Positions 36,482 through 45,523 of a DNA stretch of 50,970 nucleotides are shown here, piece by piece (the first letter of the stretch is position 1; each line of letters starts with the position of its first letter). The stretch covers positions 1 to 50,970 of the forward strand of contig NZ_VCKW01000027.1 in NCBI RefSeq assembly GCF_005889715.1, in the 5' to 3' direction. Under the pieces are notes generated by a model, which was given only the letters and a program-made list of their open reading frames with translations, was not told the DNA's origin and searched no databases. The position numbers and the translations under genes were made by a program. This DNA comes from Actinomadura soli. GTDB lineage: Bacteria; Actinomycetota; Actinomycetes; Streptosporangiales; Streptosporangiaceae.

Positions 36482-38794
36482 ATGTCCGTTCGCGCGACGC
36501 CTCGATACCGTGGTGATCTTCCAGTCGAGGTGACGAGCTTCGTAGGCCGCCGGAGGGAGCTGTCGGAGGCGCGTCGTCTGCTGGGCCGTACGCGACTGTT
36601 GACGTTCGTTGGGGCGGGTGGCGTCGGTAAGACTCGGTTGGCGCGACGGGTGGCCGCTGACTTGCGACGCGCGTTCCCGGACGGGGTGTGGCTGGTAGAC
36701 CTGGCACCGTTGCAGGACGAGGAACTGCTGGCTCCGACGGTCGCCGCGACGCTGGGGCTGGCGGACTGGTCGGTCCAGCCGTCACTGGACTCGCTGGTGG
36801 ATTTCGTCTCCGACAAGCACCTGCTCATCGTGCTGGACAACTGTGAGCACCTGCTGGACGTGTGCGCGGCGTTGGCCGACGGGTTGCTCAGCGCGGCGGC
36901 CAATGTGCGCATCCTGGTGACCAGCCGGCAGCCACTCGGAGTTGGGGGTGAGACCGTTCTCGATGTGCCTCCGATGTCCCTCCCGGCACCCGACCGGCCT
37001 ATGTCGGAGCGCCACCTCGACGAGTCCGAGGCCGTGCGGTTGTTCATGGAGCGGGCCGCGGAGGCTGTGCCGGACCTTGCGCTTGCTGAGGGCGACTGGG
37101 AAGCGGTGGCACGTCTGTGCCGGCGGTTGGACGGGATACCGCTCGCGATCGAGTTGGCGGCGGTGCGCCTGCGGTCTCTGTCGATAGTGCAGATCATTGA
37201 CCGCCTGGACGATCGTTTCGGGCTGCTGACGCGTGGCAGCCGAACGGCGATGCCACGCCAGCAGACGCTGCGGGCGACGGTCGAGTGGAGCCATGACCTG
37301 TGCTCGCCCGGCGAGCGGACGTTGTGGGCCCGGCTGTCGATCTTTTCCGGAGGGTTCGACCTGCCGGCCGTGGAACAGGTCTGCGGCGGGGACGCCATCG
37401 CATCCGAGGACATATTCGAGCTGGTTGCCGCCTTGGTCGATAAATCGTTGGTGCGCCGGGACGGTGCGCGATACCGGATGCTGGAGACGATCCGTCAGTA
37501 CGGCCGGATGATGCTGGCCGAGTCCGGTGAGGAGACGACGCTCGGCCGTCGGCACCGCGACCATTACCAATGGGTGGTCATGCGCTCGAAAGAGGCACGG
37601 TTCGGCCCTGACCAGCTACGTTGGTATGCGCGACTACGCCTGGATCACGCCAACATCCGGGCGGCCATGGATTTTTGCCTGACCGAGCCCGGTGAGGCAC
37701 AGACCGTGTTCCGGATGGTCACCGCGAACTGGCCCTACTGGATTTACTATGGCATTTTGGGGGAGGGTCTTCACTGGCTTAGCCTGGCACTCAAGAAAGA
37801 TTCAACACCGACGGCGGCGCGGGCGAAGGCATTGTGGGTCGCCGGCAGGCTCGCCCTCTTGCAGAGTGATCTGTCTGGGGCCGAACTGCTTCTGCGGGAC
37901 TGTGCCGATTTGGCGAAGAAACTTGGTGACCCGTCCGCGGAAGCACATGCCATGGAACTGTTCGGCGTCGCTGAACTGTTCAAGGGAAACTACGCAGAAG
38001 CGATCTCGCTGCAAGAAGAGGCGGTGCGCCGCTATCGGGTGATCGGTGAGCCTCCCGGTGCCTGCGCGGTAGCGCTGTACCGAATGGCATTGGCCGCCTC
38101 TGCCTCCGGGAGAACCGACCGCGCTGAGGCGTTCTGCAAGGAGTCCCTCGCGATCTGCGAGAACCACGGCACGCATCTGTACCGGCCTCTCGCGCTATGG
38201 GCACTCGGCTTCAACGAGTACCGGCGCGGTGACCTGCGCGAAGCGGTCGCGACGATCGGGGAGAGCCTGCGGCTCCAACGGCACAGCAACGACCAGTGGA
38301 ATACGGCTCAGTGCGTGGAGGTGCTGGCGTGGATCGCGTCGGCCGGCGGGCAGCATGAACACGCGGCCACGCTTCTTGGTGCGGCGCATACACTTTGGCG
38401 ATCGCTGGGGACCTCGATGCCCCGGACTCCACCGTTCGTGGACTTCCACGATCCCTGCGATTCTCATCTCCACGAAACGCTCGGTGACGAGGCTTTCGCC
38501 GCGGCCTTCCAGCGTGGCGCGATTCTCGGCCCCGACGAGGCCATCGGCTACGCGTTGAACGAGAGCCCGCGGCGATCCCGGCGGACGACACGTGCTCCGT
38601 CAGCCCTCACCTCCCGGGAACAGCAGGTCGCCGGCCTGGTCGCTCAGGGCATGACCAACAAGGAGATCGCGGCTACCTTGGTGATCGCCCAGCGCACCGC
38701 CGAAGGGCACGTCGAACACATCCTGGAGAAACTGGGCTTCGCCTCCCGGGCGCAGATCGCCTCCTGGGCCACGAAGAACAGCGAGGCCGACTGA
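36482..38794 (+). CDS. NB-ARC / TPR / LuxR-type transcriptional regulator
   Basis: The 770-residue protein has a STAND ATPase at the N-terminus (Walker A VGAGGVGKTRLARRV, residues about 43-57; Walker B LLIVLDNCEHLLD; GIPLAIELAA), a middle region of TPR-like helices (about 400-650), and a C-terminal GerE/LuxR helix-turn-helix (about 706-765: LTSREQQVAGLVAQGMTNKEIAATLVIAQRTAEGHVEHILEKLGF). Such proteins are often transcriptional activators triggered by ligand or partner binding. It has no N-terminal SARP domain. Its targets cannot be told; it is alone between decayed DNA and the liv operon, about 17 kb from the PKS promoter. Confidence 0.92.
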   Translation: MSVRATPRYRGDLPVEVTSFVGRRRELSEARRLLGRTRLLTFVGAGGVGKTRLARRVAADLRRAFPDGVWLVDLAPLQDEELLAPTVAATLGLADWSVQPSLDSLVDFVSDKHLLIVLDNCEHLLDVCAALADGLLSAAANVRILVTSRQPLGVGGETVLDVPPMSLPAPDRPMSERHLDESEAVRLFMERAAEAVPDLALAEGDWEAVARLCRRLDGIPLAIELAAVRLRSLSIVQIIDRLDDRFGLLTRGSRTAMPRQQTLRATVEWSHDLCSPGERTLWARLSIFSGGFDLPAVEQVCGGDAIASEDIFELVAALVDKSLVRRDGARYRMLETIRQYGRMMLAESGEETTLGRRHRDHYQWVVMRSKEARFGPDQLRWYARLRLDHANIRAAMDFCLTEPGEAQTVFRMVTANWPYWIYYGILGEGLHWLSLALKKDSTPTAARAKALWVAGRLALLQSDLSGAELLLRDCADLAKKLGDPSAEAHAMELFGVAELFKGNYAEAISLQEEAVRRYRVIGEPPGACAVALYRMALAASASGRTDRAEAFCKESLAICENHGTHLYRPLALWALGFNEYRRGDLREAVATIGESLRLQRHSNDQWNTAQCVEVLAWIASAGGQHEHAATLLGAAHTLWRSLGTSMPRTPPFVDFHDPCDSHLHETLGDEAFAAAFQRGAILGPDEAIGYALNESPRRSRRTTRAPSALTSREQQVAGLVAQGMTNKEIAATLVIAQRTAEGHVEHILEKLGFASRAQIASWATKNSEAD

Positions 38795-39213
38795 AGATCA
38801 CGGCTACGACCGGGTCACCGGGTTAAGCGGATCGCGGCCCCGGCGCGGCGGTGGACGAGACCGTCGGCCATCTGGCGACTCTTCGTGAGCGGCCGGTCAG
38901 ACTTGATGAGCAGCCCGGCCGCCAGATTCTCTGTCGAGGTAGTCCGGGCCTTCCTCGACTCGCCGGGGTGCCGGACGGCGGTCGCGCCGGGACGCGCCTC
39001 GTGGAGAGTGCCGCCGGCGTGAAGTAAGCGCCCGCACACACGACGGCCACTGACCGGTCCGTACGAGCGTGCCGTGGGCGACGATGACCCGCCCGGGCCG
39101 CGTTCCATTCCCGGCTGAGCGTCGCCTCTCAAGCGTCGTCCGCCGAGCCGGGACGGAGGGCGACCTCGCACGCATCGGACCCTCTTTGCTCAGATCTGCA
39201 CGTCATCGCAGGG
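38795..39213. other. Intergenic region without recognisable genes
   Basis: Several overlapping frames on both strands are open, but none has a ribosome site, a known motif or consistent codon usage. No hairpin terminator stands out after the LuxR-type gene. Confidence 0.5.
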
Positions 39214-39242
39214 TTGACAGGGTATACCGCCTGGATACAGGC
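39214..39242 (+). promoter_or_regulatory. liv operon promoter with GTATAC operator
   Basis: A perfect -35 TTGACA (39214-39219) is followed 16 bp later by TACAGG (39236-39241) just before the livM ATG at 39250; no clear ribosome site is present, so the message may be leaderless. GTATAC (39222-39227) and GATACA lie in the spacer. The same hexamer overlaps both promoters of the gntR intergenic region at 44.63-44.67 kb. Confidence 0.55.
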
Positions 39243-39249
39243 TGGATGT

Positions 39250-40308
39250 ATGACCCGAATAGATGGCCCGGCCGCCGAGCGGCGCGGGCGCTCGGATGCG
39301 CGGCCGGCGTGGCCGAGCTGGCGGGCGCCGGTAGCGCTGGGGCTCGTGGCCGCAGTCGCCCCGATGGCGCTGGGTACGTGGGTGATCCCGCTGTTGGTGC
39401 CTGTTGCGATCTCCAGCGTCAGCGCGGTGGGGTTGTCGTTGCTGGTCGGCCGGGCGGGGCTGGTCTCCCTGGGACAGGGTGCGCTCGCCGGGGTGGGGGC
39501 GTTCACCGCCGCGTCGGTGAGCGTCCGGCTCGATGCTCCGCCGGAGCTCGCACTGTGCGCCGCGGTCGTCACAGGCGGTGCGGTCGCGTGCGCGCTGACG
39601 CCCTTCCTGCGCCTCAGCGGCCTCTACCTGTCGCTCGCCACACTCGTGCTCGCGCTGATGTTCCAGCGGATCGCGGTCGTGGCCGAGCCGATCACGGGCG
39701 GAGCCGACGGGATCGCGATGGAAGGGAATCTGCGTCTGGGATTCATCGACGTCGCCAGTGAGACCGCCTTCTACGCGGTCGCGTGGGCCGCCGTGATCGT
39801 GGCCGGCGTGCTGGTCGCGAACATCCAGCGCAGCCGTAAAGGGCGCTCCTTCGAGGCGCTGTCGGCCGGGGAGGATCTCGCCCGCTCAGTGGGAGTTCGC
39901 GTGACGACGGCCAAGAGCACGGCCTTCGTGATCAGCGGCCTGTGCTCGGGGCTGTCCGGGGGGCTGTACGCGTACTACAACCAGTTCCTGACACCCGAGC
40001 AGTTCGGGGTCGGACAGTCGATCCTCCTGCTCGCGGCGGTGATCGTCGGCGGACCCAGAAGCCCCTGGGGCGGGGTCGTCGGGCTCATGGTCCTGCAGCT
40101 CCTGCCCGAGACCGTGGATCTCGGTTCTGAACCGGAGGCACTCTTCACGCCGCTGCTGTTGCTGCTCTTCGCCGGATTCCTTCCGCAGGGCCTCGTGGCG
40201 GCGGCCGGCACCGGACTCGGCCGCCTATGGCGAATCCGGCCTCTGACACGGCCCGCGCAGGCCGCCGTGACGGCCGGACCATCGGAAAGGACCGCTGATG
40301 AGCGGTGA
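39250..40308 (+). CDS. livM: Branched-chain amino acid-type ABC permease (LivM)
   Basis: This 352-residue permease of the hydrophobic-amino-acid uptake (HAAT) family has about 8-10 hydrophobic segments, with GLSLLVGRAGLVSLGQGALAGVGAF, LYLSLATLVLALMFQRI, the coupling region NIQRSRKGRSFEALSAGEDLARSVGV and IVGGPRSPWGGVVGLMVLQLLPE, as in LivM. ATG 39250 is chosen over the longer frame since the promoter lies upstream of it. Many HAAT systems carry non-amino-acid substrates such as aromatic acids or amides, and gene context suggests that here. Confidence 0.92.
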   Translation: MTRIDGPAAERRGRSDARPAWPSWRAPVALGLVAAVAPMALGTWVIPLLVPVAISSVSAVGLSLLVGRAGLVSLGQGALAGVGAFTAASVSVRLDAPPELALCAAVVTGGAVACALTPFLRLSGLYLSLATLVLALMFQRIAVVAEPITGGADGIAMEGNLRLGFIDVASETAFYAVAWAAVIVAGVLVANIQRSRKGRSFEALSAGEDLARSVGVRVTTAKSTAFVISGLCSGLSGGLYAYYNQFLTPEQFGVGQSILLLAAVIVGGPRSPWGGVVGLMVLQLLPETVDLGSEPEALFTPLLLLLFAGFLPQGLVAAAGTGLGRLWRIRPLTRPAQAAVTAGPSERTADER

Positions 40309-41074
40309 CGAACGAGGCGGGCTGACGGTCGCCCGGCTGTCCAGAAGCTTCGGCGGTCTCCAGGTTCTTCGCGACGTCAGTTTCCGTCTGAACCCGGGTC
40401 AGGTGGTCGGGCTGATCGGTCCCAACGGCGCGGGCAAGTCCACCCTGATCAACTGTGTGACCGGAGCTCTCACACCGGACGGCGGTGACATCTGGCTGAA
40501 CGGCGCCTGGGCGACCGGACGATCACCCGATGCCCTGTGCCGTTCCGGGTTGTCGCGAACGTTCCAGCATGCCCGGCTGCTCGAAGAGCTCACGGTCCTC
40601 GACAACGTGCTCGTGGGTGCACACGTCCGCGGGCGGGTGGGCCTCGTGTCCGCGGCGCTGCGGCTGCCGTCCCATCGGCGCGAGGAGATCCGTCTCCACG
40701 AGTGCGCCATGCACGCGCTGGACCTCGTCGGATGCGGCCACCTGGCCGATACGCCGGCCCACGCGCTCACGACGGGTCAGCAGCGGCTGGTGTCGGTGGC
40801 CCGCGTGCTGGCCAGCGACCCCCGGTTCGTGCTGCTCGACGAGCCCGCGGCCGGGCTCGACGACACCGAGACCGGCGCCCTGGCGGATGCGCTGCGCCAG
40901 GTCGCGGCCGGGGACGTCGGGTTGCTGATCATCGAGCATCATCTCGAACTGATCATGGAGCTGTGTGACGAGGTGCTCGTTCTCGCCGGCGGTGGAGTGG
41001 TCGCGTCCGGGCCGCCGGCGGTGGTCCGCTCTCATCCGGCCGTGGTCGACGCGTACCTCGGGACGCCGGCATGA
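40298..41074 (+). CDS. livG: ABC transporter ATP-binding protein (LivG)
   Basis: This 258-residue ATPase has Walker A GPNGAGKSTLINCVTG, the LivG-typical LSRTFQHARLLEELTVLDNVLVG, a signature-like region LTTGQQRLVSVARVLA (LTTGQ in place of LSGGQ), Walker B FVLLDEPAAGLD and LLIIEHHLELIMELCDEVLVL. It overlaps livM by 11 bp. The degenerate signature is unusual but occurs in LivG proteins (LPYGQQR type). Confidence 0.94.
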   Translation: MSGDERGGLTVARLSRSFGGLQVLRDVSFRLNPGQVVGLIGPNGAGKSTLINCVTGALTPDGGDIWLNGAWATGRSPDALCRSGLSRTFQHARLLEELTVLDNVLVGAHVRGRVGLVSAALRLPSHRREEIRLHECAMHALDLVGCGHLADTPAHALTTGQQRLVSVARVLASDPRFVLLDEPAAGLDDTETGALADALRQVAAGDVGLLIIEHHLELIMELCDEVLVLAGGGVVASGPPAVVRSHPAVVDAYLGTPA

Positions 41075-41796
41075 ACGCCCCCGTGCTGCAGATCAGCGAT
41101 CTGGTCGCCGGATATGGAGCGGCGGACGTACTGCACGGCATCGACCTGCACGTCGGTGGTGGTGAGGTCGTTTGCCTTCTCGGTTCGAACGGGGCCGGAA
41201 AGACCACTCTCGCGCGTTGCGTCGCCGGCCTGCTGAAGCCGCGTTCCGGTTCGGTCACGGCCGACGGGGACCGGCTGGACGGTCTCGCCCCGTCGCAGCG
41301 GGTGCGCCGAGGCATCGCCCTGGTGCCTGAGGACCGTGGTCTGTTCGGCGGCCTGACCGTCGCGGACAACCTTGAGCTCGGCGGGTTCCGCCATGGCCGT
41401 CGGCACGCCGTGGATCGTCTGCCCCTCGTCATGGACATATTCCCGCCGCTGGCGTCCTTGCTCCGGCGCTCCGCGGGAACGCTGTCGGGCGGCGAACAGC
41501 AGATGACGGCGATCGGCCGTGCGTTGATGGCCGATCCGCGCTATCTCGTGCTGGACGAGCCCTCGCTGGGGCTCTCGCCCGGCATGACCCGACAGATCCT
41601 GAAGGCCATGCGCGCGCTTGCCGATGACGGTATCGGCATCGTCCTCATCGAGCAGAACGCCGCGCTCGCCCTGGGAGTCAGCGACCGGGCGGCGGTGATC
41701 CAGCGAGGCCGGATAGCCGTGACCGGCTCCGCGCGGACGCTGATGAGCGACCCGATGGTGATCCACGCCTACCTGGGAGGACGGGGTAGTGTCTGA
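41071..41796 (+). CDS. livF: ABC transporter ATP-binding protein (LivF)
   Basis: This 241-residue ATPase has Walker A GSNGAGKTTLARCVAG, the LivF-specific GIALVPEDRGLFGGLTVADNLELG, signature LSGGEQQMTAIGRALM, Walker B YLVLDEPSLGLSP and IVLIEQNAALALGVSDRAAVIQRGRI. It is coupled to livG by a 4-bp overlap and overlaps livH by 8 bp. Confidence 0.95.
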   Translation: MNAPVLQISDLVAGYGAADVLHGIDLHVGGGEVVCLLGSNGAGKTTLARCVAGLLKPRSGSVTADGDRLDGLAPSQRVRRGIALVPEDRGLFGGLTVADNLELGGFRHGRRHAVDRLPLVMDIFPPLASLLRRSAGTLSGGEQQMTAIGRALMADPRYLVLDEPSLGLSPGMTRQILKAMRALADDGIGIVLIEQNAALALGVSDRAAVIQRGRIAVTGSARTLMSDPMVIHAYLGGRGSV

Positions 41797-42706
41797 AACC
41801 GCCCAGTTCCTGATCACCGGCGTGGTCGCCGGTGCCGCCTACGCGCTGCTGTCACTGACCTGGGCGCTGGTGCGGAAGGTGTCCGGCCAGTTGTTCTTCC
41901 TCAGCGGCTCCATGGTCGTGCTGGGGGTCCTCGGGACGAACGCCCTGACCGAGCGCGGCTGGCCGATGGCGCCCGCCGTCGTCGTGGTGGTCGCGTCGGC
42001 GGGAGCGGTGACGTTCGCCGTGGACGTTCTGATCCTGCGGCGTATCGCGCGGCAGACCGAGCTCAGCGGCACACTGGTCATGCTCGCCCTCGCGTTCGCG
42101 ATGGACGAGTTGCTGAGCCTTGGGTTCGGCCCGGAGCCGCGGCAGCTCGCGCCGGCCGTGCCAGGTCCCCCCGTTTCGTTTCTCGGGGCCAGTCTGCAGC
42201 GTCAGCAGCTCCTCATCGTCGCCGCAACCGCTGTTCTCATCACCGCGCTCGTGCTCGCTGGGCGATCTCGCTGGGGCAAGGCCATGCGCGCCTGCGCTGA
42301 GAATCCCACCGGGGCCATGCTGGTGGGGATCCACCCGACCGCGGTCCGGACGGTCGGCCTCATCATCGCCGCGGCTCTGGGGGCATTGTCCGGGGTCCTC
42401 CTCGGACCCGTCGCCGCGATGGGGGCCTCGTCGGGATTCCTGCTGTCGCTCAAGGGTTTCATCGCCGCCGCCCTGGGCGGCTGGGGCTTTCTCGGCGCGA
42501 CGGTGGCGGGACTCTTCCTGGGCCTGACGGAATCCCTCACGGCGGGCTACATCTCCTCCGACCTCAAAGACGTCGTGTCCCTGGCCCTGCTGTTGCTGGT
42601 CCTGCTCGGCAAGGACTCGATCCGCCTACGGCGGCGCGTCCGCAACGTCCGCGTCTCCGATGATCGCCGCGAGGCCCCTCTGCCCTCTCACTCCGTCACA
42701 GACTAG
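41789..42706 (+). CDS. livH: Branched-chain amino acid-type ABC permease (LivH)
   Basis: This 305-residue permease has a GTG start, ITGVVAGAAYALLSLTWALVRKVSGQLFFLSG at the N-terminus (TM1 and the conserved gate loop), GRSRWGKAMRACAENPTGAMLVGIHPTAV as coupling loop, and FIAAALGGWGFLGATVAGLFLGLTES near the C-terminus. It is the LivH half of the channel. Gene order M-G-F-H-K places it before the binding protein. Confidence 0.93.
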   Translation: MSETAQFLITGVVAGAAYALLSLTWALVRKVSGQLFFLSGSMVVLGVLGTNALTERGWPMAPAVVVVVASAGAVTFAVDVLILRRIARQTELSGTLVMLALAFAMDELLSLGFGPEPRQLAPAVPGPPVSFLGASLQRQQLLIVAATAVLITALVLAGRSRWGKAMRACAENPTGAMLVGIHPTAVRTVGLIIAAALGALSGVLLGPVAAMGASSGFLLSLKGFIAAALGGWGFLGATVAGLFLGLTESLTAGYISSDLKDVVSLALLLLVLLGKDSIRLRRRVRNVRVSDDRREAPLPSHSVTD

Positions 42707-42715
42707 GAGTCCGTC

Positions 42716-43921
42716 ATGTCTCGAATCGCCCTGCTCACCGTTGGCGCCTGCGTGGTCGCCGGCACCGTCGGCTGCTCCGCGGCCGGTCAATCGTCATCGG
42801 AAAAGGACGGGAGAACGGTGTACATCGGCGCGATGTTCGACCTCACCGGGCCGTTCGCGCCGGTCGGCACCGCGGAGCGGCAGGCGTTCACACTCGCCGT
42901 CGCCCAGGCCGAGCGCGACACCGGCATACGGGTGCGGACGCGCGTCGAAGACTCCCGGACGAGCCCGGACACGGCCGTGAAGATCACACGCGAGTTCCTC
43001 CGTGACAAGGTGTCGGCGATCGTCGGGCCGACCCCGACACAGCTGTGCGATCCGGCGCATCGGCTCACCGACGCGTCCCGTACCCCCATGTTCTGCATCA
43101 CGCCGTTTCCCGAGAAGACCACGCCGTCGCTGTTCCTGGTCGACGCTCCGAGGGTCACGCTCGTCGGCGACGTGCCCGCACGGTTCATGCAGAAGCGTGG
43201 ATGGCGGCGCGTGGCCTGCATCTACACGGCGGACGCCGGAGGCAAGGGCTATGCCGACGCCATCAACCAGGCCGCGCCGAAATACGGCCTCAAGGTCGTC
43301 GCGAGCGAGTCCTTCCAGCAGGGAGACACCGATCTCACCGCGCAGCTCACCAAGATTCGCGCGGCGAAGCCCGATGTCGTCTACTCCTGTTCCTCCGGCG
43401 CCAACCTGATCGCGGTCCTCAAGGGCATGGCGCAACTCCGGATGGCGCAGCCGGTGTTCGCCGGCCACGCCTCGGTCAACTACGACATCGCGCACCTGGC
43501 GGCTCCGAACCTGCCTCCGGGCGGCCTGTTCTCCGACGCCAGCCCCGTTCTGATCCCCGATCAGGTGCCCTCCGGAATGGCCGGCGCGGCGAAGGCGAAG
43601 CAGTTCGCCGACGCCTATGTCAAGGCCCATGGCGGTAAGCGCCCCGATACGGTCGCCGGCTATGTCGCCGACACCGTCGCGATCATCGCCCAGGCGGCAA
43701 AGGCGGCCGGCAGCACCGACCGCAAGTCCCTTGCGCGGCAGATCGAGAAGACCTGCGGATATGAAGGCGTGCTCGGCCGGTACTGCTTCTCCCCGGCCAA
43801 CCACAGGGGCCTGGCCAGTGAGTCCAACATGATTGTTCGATGGACGCCCACCGGGACCTTCACCCTCACCGAGGTCCTTTCGTCGCAGAACGCGCCGGCG
43901 CCCTCACCTTCGGCGGGTTGA
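42716..43921 (+). CDS. ABC transporter substrate-binding lipoprotein (LivK/type I periplasmic-binding)
   Basis: This 401-residue extracellular binding protein has a lipobox ending at Cys20 (AGTVGCSAAG), then VYIGAMFDLTGPFAPVGTAERQAFTLAVAQAE, AIVGPTPTQLCDPAHRLTDASRTPMFCITPFP and a second lobe with ADAGGKGYADAINQAAPKYGLKVVASESF. The pattern is that of type I solute-binding proteins for amino acids, amides and aromatic acids. AGGAG is 6 nt from ATG. It converges on gntR with only 16 bp between stops. Confidence 0.93.
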   Translation: MSRIALLTVGACVVAGTVGCSAAGQSSSEKDGRTVYIGAMFDLTGPFAPVGTAERQAFTLAVAQAERDTGIRVRTRVEDSRTSPDTAVKITREFLRDKVSAIVGPTPTQLCDPAHRLTDASRTPMFCITPFPEKTTPSLFLVDAPRVTLVGDVPARFMQKRGWRRVACIYTADAGGKGYADAINQAAPKYGLKVVASESFQQGDTDLTAQLTKIRAAKPDVVYSCSSGANLIAVLKGMAQLRMAQPVFAGHASVNYDIAHLAAPNLPPGGLFSDASPVLIPDQVPSGMAGAAKAKQFADAYVKAHGGKRPDTVAGYVADTVAIIAQAAKAAGSTDRKSLARQIEKTCGYEGVLGRYCFSPANHRGLASESNMIVRWTPTGTFTLTEVLSSQNAPAPSPSAG

Positions 43922-43937
43922 TCGATCCGGGGTCGGT

Positions 43938-44624
43938 TCAGTACGTGTCCGGCGCGAACTGGTCCACGGCCGCATCCCGGTCGGCACGCAGGTGGACGCG
44001 CAGCGCGGTCTCGGCGGCGTCCCCGTCGCGAGCCCGCAGCGCGGCGAGGATGTCCCGGTGCTCCGCCAGTGCCGCGGCCAGCCGGCCCGGTCGCATGAAG
44101 GTCATATGCGACACCCGGCGGGACTCGTCTTCCAACTGCTCCAGAATCCGGGCCAGGCGGACGTTGCGGGCCGCCCGGGTGAAGCGGCGGTGGGTCGCCA
44201 CCGCCAGTTCGAACGCCGCCTTCAGATCGTTGGCGTCGCGCAGCCGGTCGGCCTCGTCCGCCAGCGTCTCCAACTCCGCGATCTGCTCGTCGGTGAGCCG
44301 GCGGGCTCCGATCCGGATCGCATAGCACTCCAGCTGTTCCCGCAGTTCATAGATCTCGACCACATCGTGCGGCGCGAGCTCGGTCACGAAGGCACCGCGA
44401 CCGGGCACCAGCCTGACGAGACCCACCTGGGCGAGCTGCTTGATGGCCTCGCGCACCGGTGTGCGGCTGATTCCGTACGCCTTGGCCAAGCGGACCTCGG
44501 ACAGGAGCCCGCCCGGCGGCAGCTCGCGGGTGAAGATCTGCTCGCGCATGCGGTCATATGCCTGTTCACGCAGGTTGGGCTCCTCGTGAGAACCGCTTCC
44601 CGCAGGGAATTCACCGATCGTCAT
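43938..44624 (-). CDS. GntR-family regulator, FadR/FCD subfamily
   Basis: This 228-residue repressor type has a winged helix (residues about 18-85: LREQAYDRMREQIFTRELPPGGLLSEVRLAKAYGISRTPVREAIKQLAQVGLVRLVPGRGAFV) and an FCD effector domain of all-alpha fold with likely metal-binding positions. Its -10 box TATACT ends 6 nt before the ATG at 44624, so the mRNA is probably leaderless. Sites for it overlap its own promoter, the divergent one and the liv promoter (inference). Confidence 0.93.
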   Translation of the reverse strand: MTIGEFPAGSGSHEEPNLREQAYDRMREQIFTRELPPGGLLSEVRLAKAYGISRTPVREAIKQLAQVGLVRLVPGRGAFVTELAPHDVVEIYELREQLECYAIRIGARRLTDEQIAELETLADEADRLRDANDLKAAFELAVATHRRFTRAARNVRLARILEQLEDESRRVSHMTFMRPGRLAAALAEHRDILAALRARDGDAAETALRVHLRADRDAAVDQFAPDTY

Positions 44625-44671
44625 ACAGACAGTATACCGGGGCTTGCACGCCGGGACGCACCCTGTATACT
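44625..44671. promoter_or_regulatory. Divergent promoters with two GTATAC operators
   Basis: Plus strand: TTGCAC (44644-44649), 16 bp, TATACT (44666-44671). Minus strand: TATACT at 44636-44631 before gntR. Each -10 is part of a GTATAC palindrome (44632-44637; 44665-44670), with extra half sites CATACA (44622-44627, 44677-44682). The spacing of the two palindrome centres is 33 bp. This is the expected FadR-type T-N-GT-N-AC-N-A core. Confidence 0.65.
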
Positions 44672-44696
44672 GACGGCATACAGCTTGGGAGGATCG

Positions 44697-45218
44697 ATGA
44701 CATCGGTCAGCCGCATGAGTTCATCCAACGAAAGACAGAGCTCGCCCGAGGAGCAGGAGTTCCGCGAGGCAATGAGCTCTTTTCCGACCGGAGTGACCGT
44801 CGTCACCACATTCCACGAGGGCGTGCCGTACGGAATGACCCTCAACGCGTTGACCTCGGTGTCGCTTGACCCCCGACTGCTCTTGGTCTGCCTGTCGTCG
44901 ACGAGCCGAACGTCGCGTGCGGTGATCGACCGCGGAATGTTCCGGGTCAACCTGCTCGCCGAGAACCAGGCCGCGGTGTCCCGGGAGTTCGCCCGCCGTG
45001 GCGCCGATCATTTCGCCGACCGGGGCTGCTCACTGGACGAGCACCACCTGCCGGAACTTCCCGGAACGCTCGGCTCGATCGTCTGCGAGGTCGACGCCGT
45101 TCATCGCGGCGGCGACCACAAGATCGTTATCGGCCGGGTGCTCAGCTGCCAGGTCCGGCCGGGGTCTCCGCTCTTGTTCTTCAGCGGTTCCTACGGCCGG
45201 TGCACCCTCGTGGCCTGA
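44697..45218 (+). CDS. Flavin reductase-like protein (HpaC family)
   Basis: This 173-residue flavin:NAD(P)H reductase domain has FREAMSSFPTGVTVVTTFHEGVPYGMTLNALTSVSLDPRLLLVCL, RTSRAVIDRGMFRVNLLAENQ and a C-terminal FFSGSYGRCTL. It supplies reduced flavin to a two-component monooxygenase, most likely the acyl-CoA-dehydrogenase-like gene downstream. GGGAGG lies 4 nt before ATG 44697; a second ATG at 44715 is possible. It is the first gene of the catabolic operon. Confidence 0.92.
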   Translation: MTSVSRMSSSNERQSSPEEQEFREAMSSFPTGVTVVTTFHEGVPYGMTLNALTSVSLDPRLLLVCLSSTSRTSRAVIDRGMFRVNLLAENQAAVSREFARRGADHFADRGCSLDEHHLPELPGTLGSIVCEVDAVHRGGDHKIVIGRVLSCQVRPGSPLLFFSGSYGRCTLVA

Positions 45219-45248
45219 CGCCGGCAGCCCGAGAAGGAGAGGACCGAT

Positions 45249-45523
45249 ATGACCGTCACTCAGCAGCCGTACCCCGGCGGATCGAGGACCTCGCTGCGGT
45301 CGTCCGGCCGCTGGAAGACCAGGACCTCGTTCTCCGGCGCGCCCTCGGCAGCACCCACGTTCCGCGTACGGAGGACTGGCCGGTGATGCCCGTCGAGTAC
45401 GCCGCATCCGCCCTCGAACCCGTTGGCTTCTTCGACCGCCACCCCGCCCTTGACCTCCCGGCCACGTCCGGCGAGGCATCCGCCCACACGAATGCCCATG
45501 GAGACCCTCTTGACCTCACGTGA
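45249..45523 (+). pseudogene. Copper amine oxidase deletion remnant
   Basis: A good ribosome site (AAGGAGAGG) and ATG 45249 begin a short frame MTVTQQPYPGG that soon ends. In a second frame, about 45330-45523, the sequence reads STHVPRTEDWPVMPVEYAASALEPVGFFDRHPALDLP, the C-terminal signature of copper amine oxidases, including the third copper His and the GFFDRNPALDVP motif. About 550 residues are missing. It lies between the flavin reductase and monooxygenase genes, exactly in the operon line. Confidence 0.75.

Noticed and set aside
36482..38794. Pathway-specific SARP activator of the PKS cluster
   Set aside because: The protein lacks the N-terminal OmpR-like and BTAD domains of SARPs, and about 17 kb of unrelated genes lie between it and the PKS promoter.
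44697..45218. Frame from 43833 as an N-terminally extended flavin reductase
   Set aside because: The extension is antisense to gntR and crosses the divergent promoters; the ribosome site is directly before 44697.
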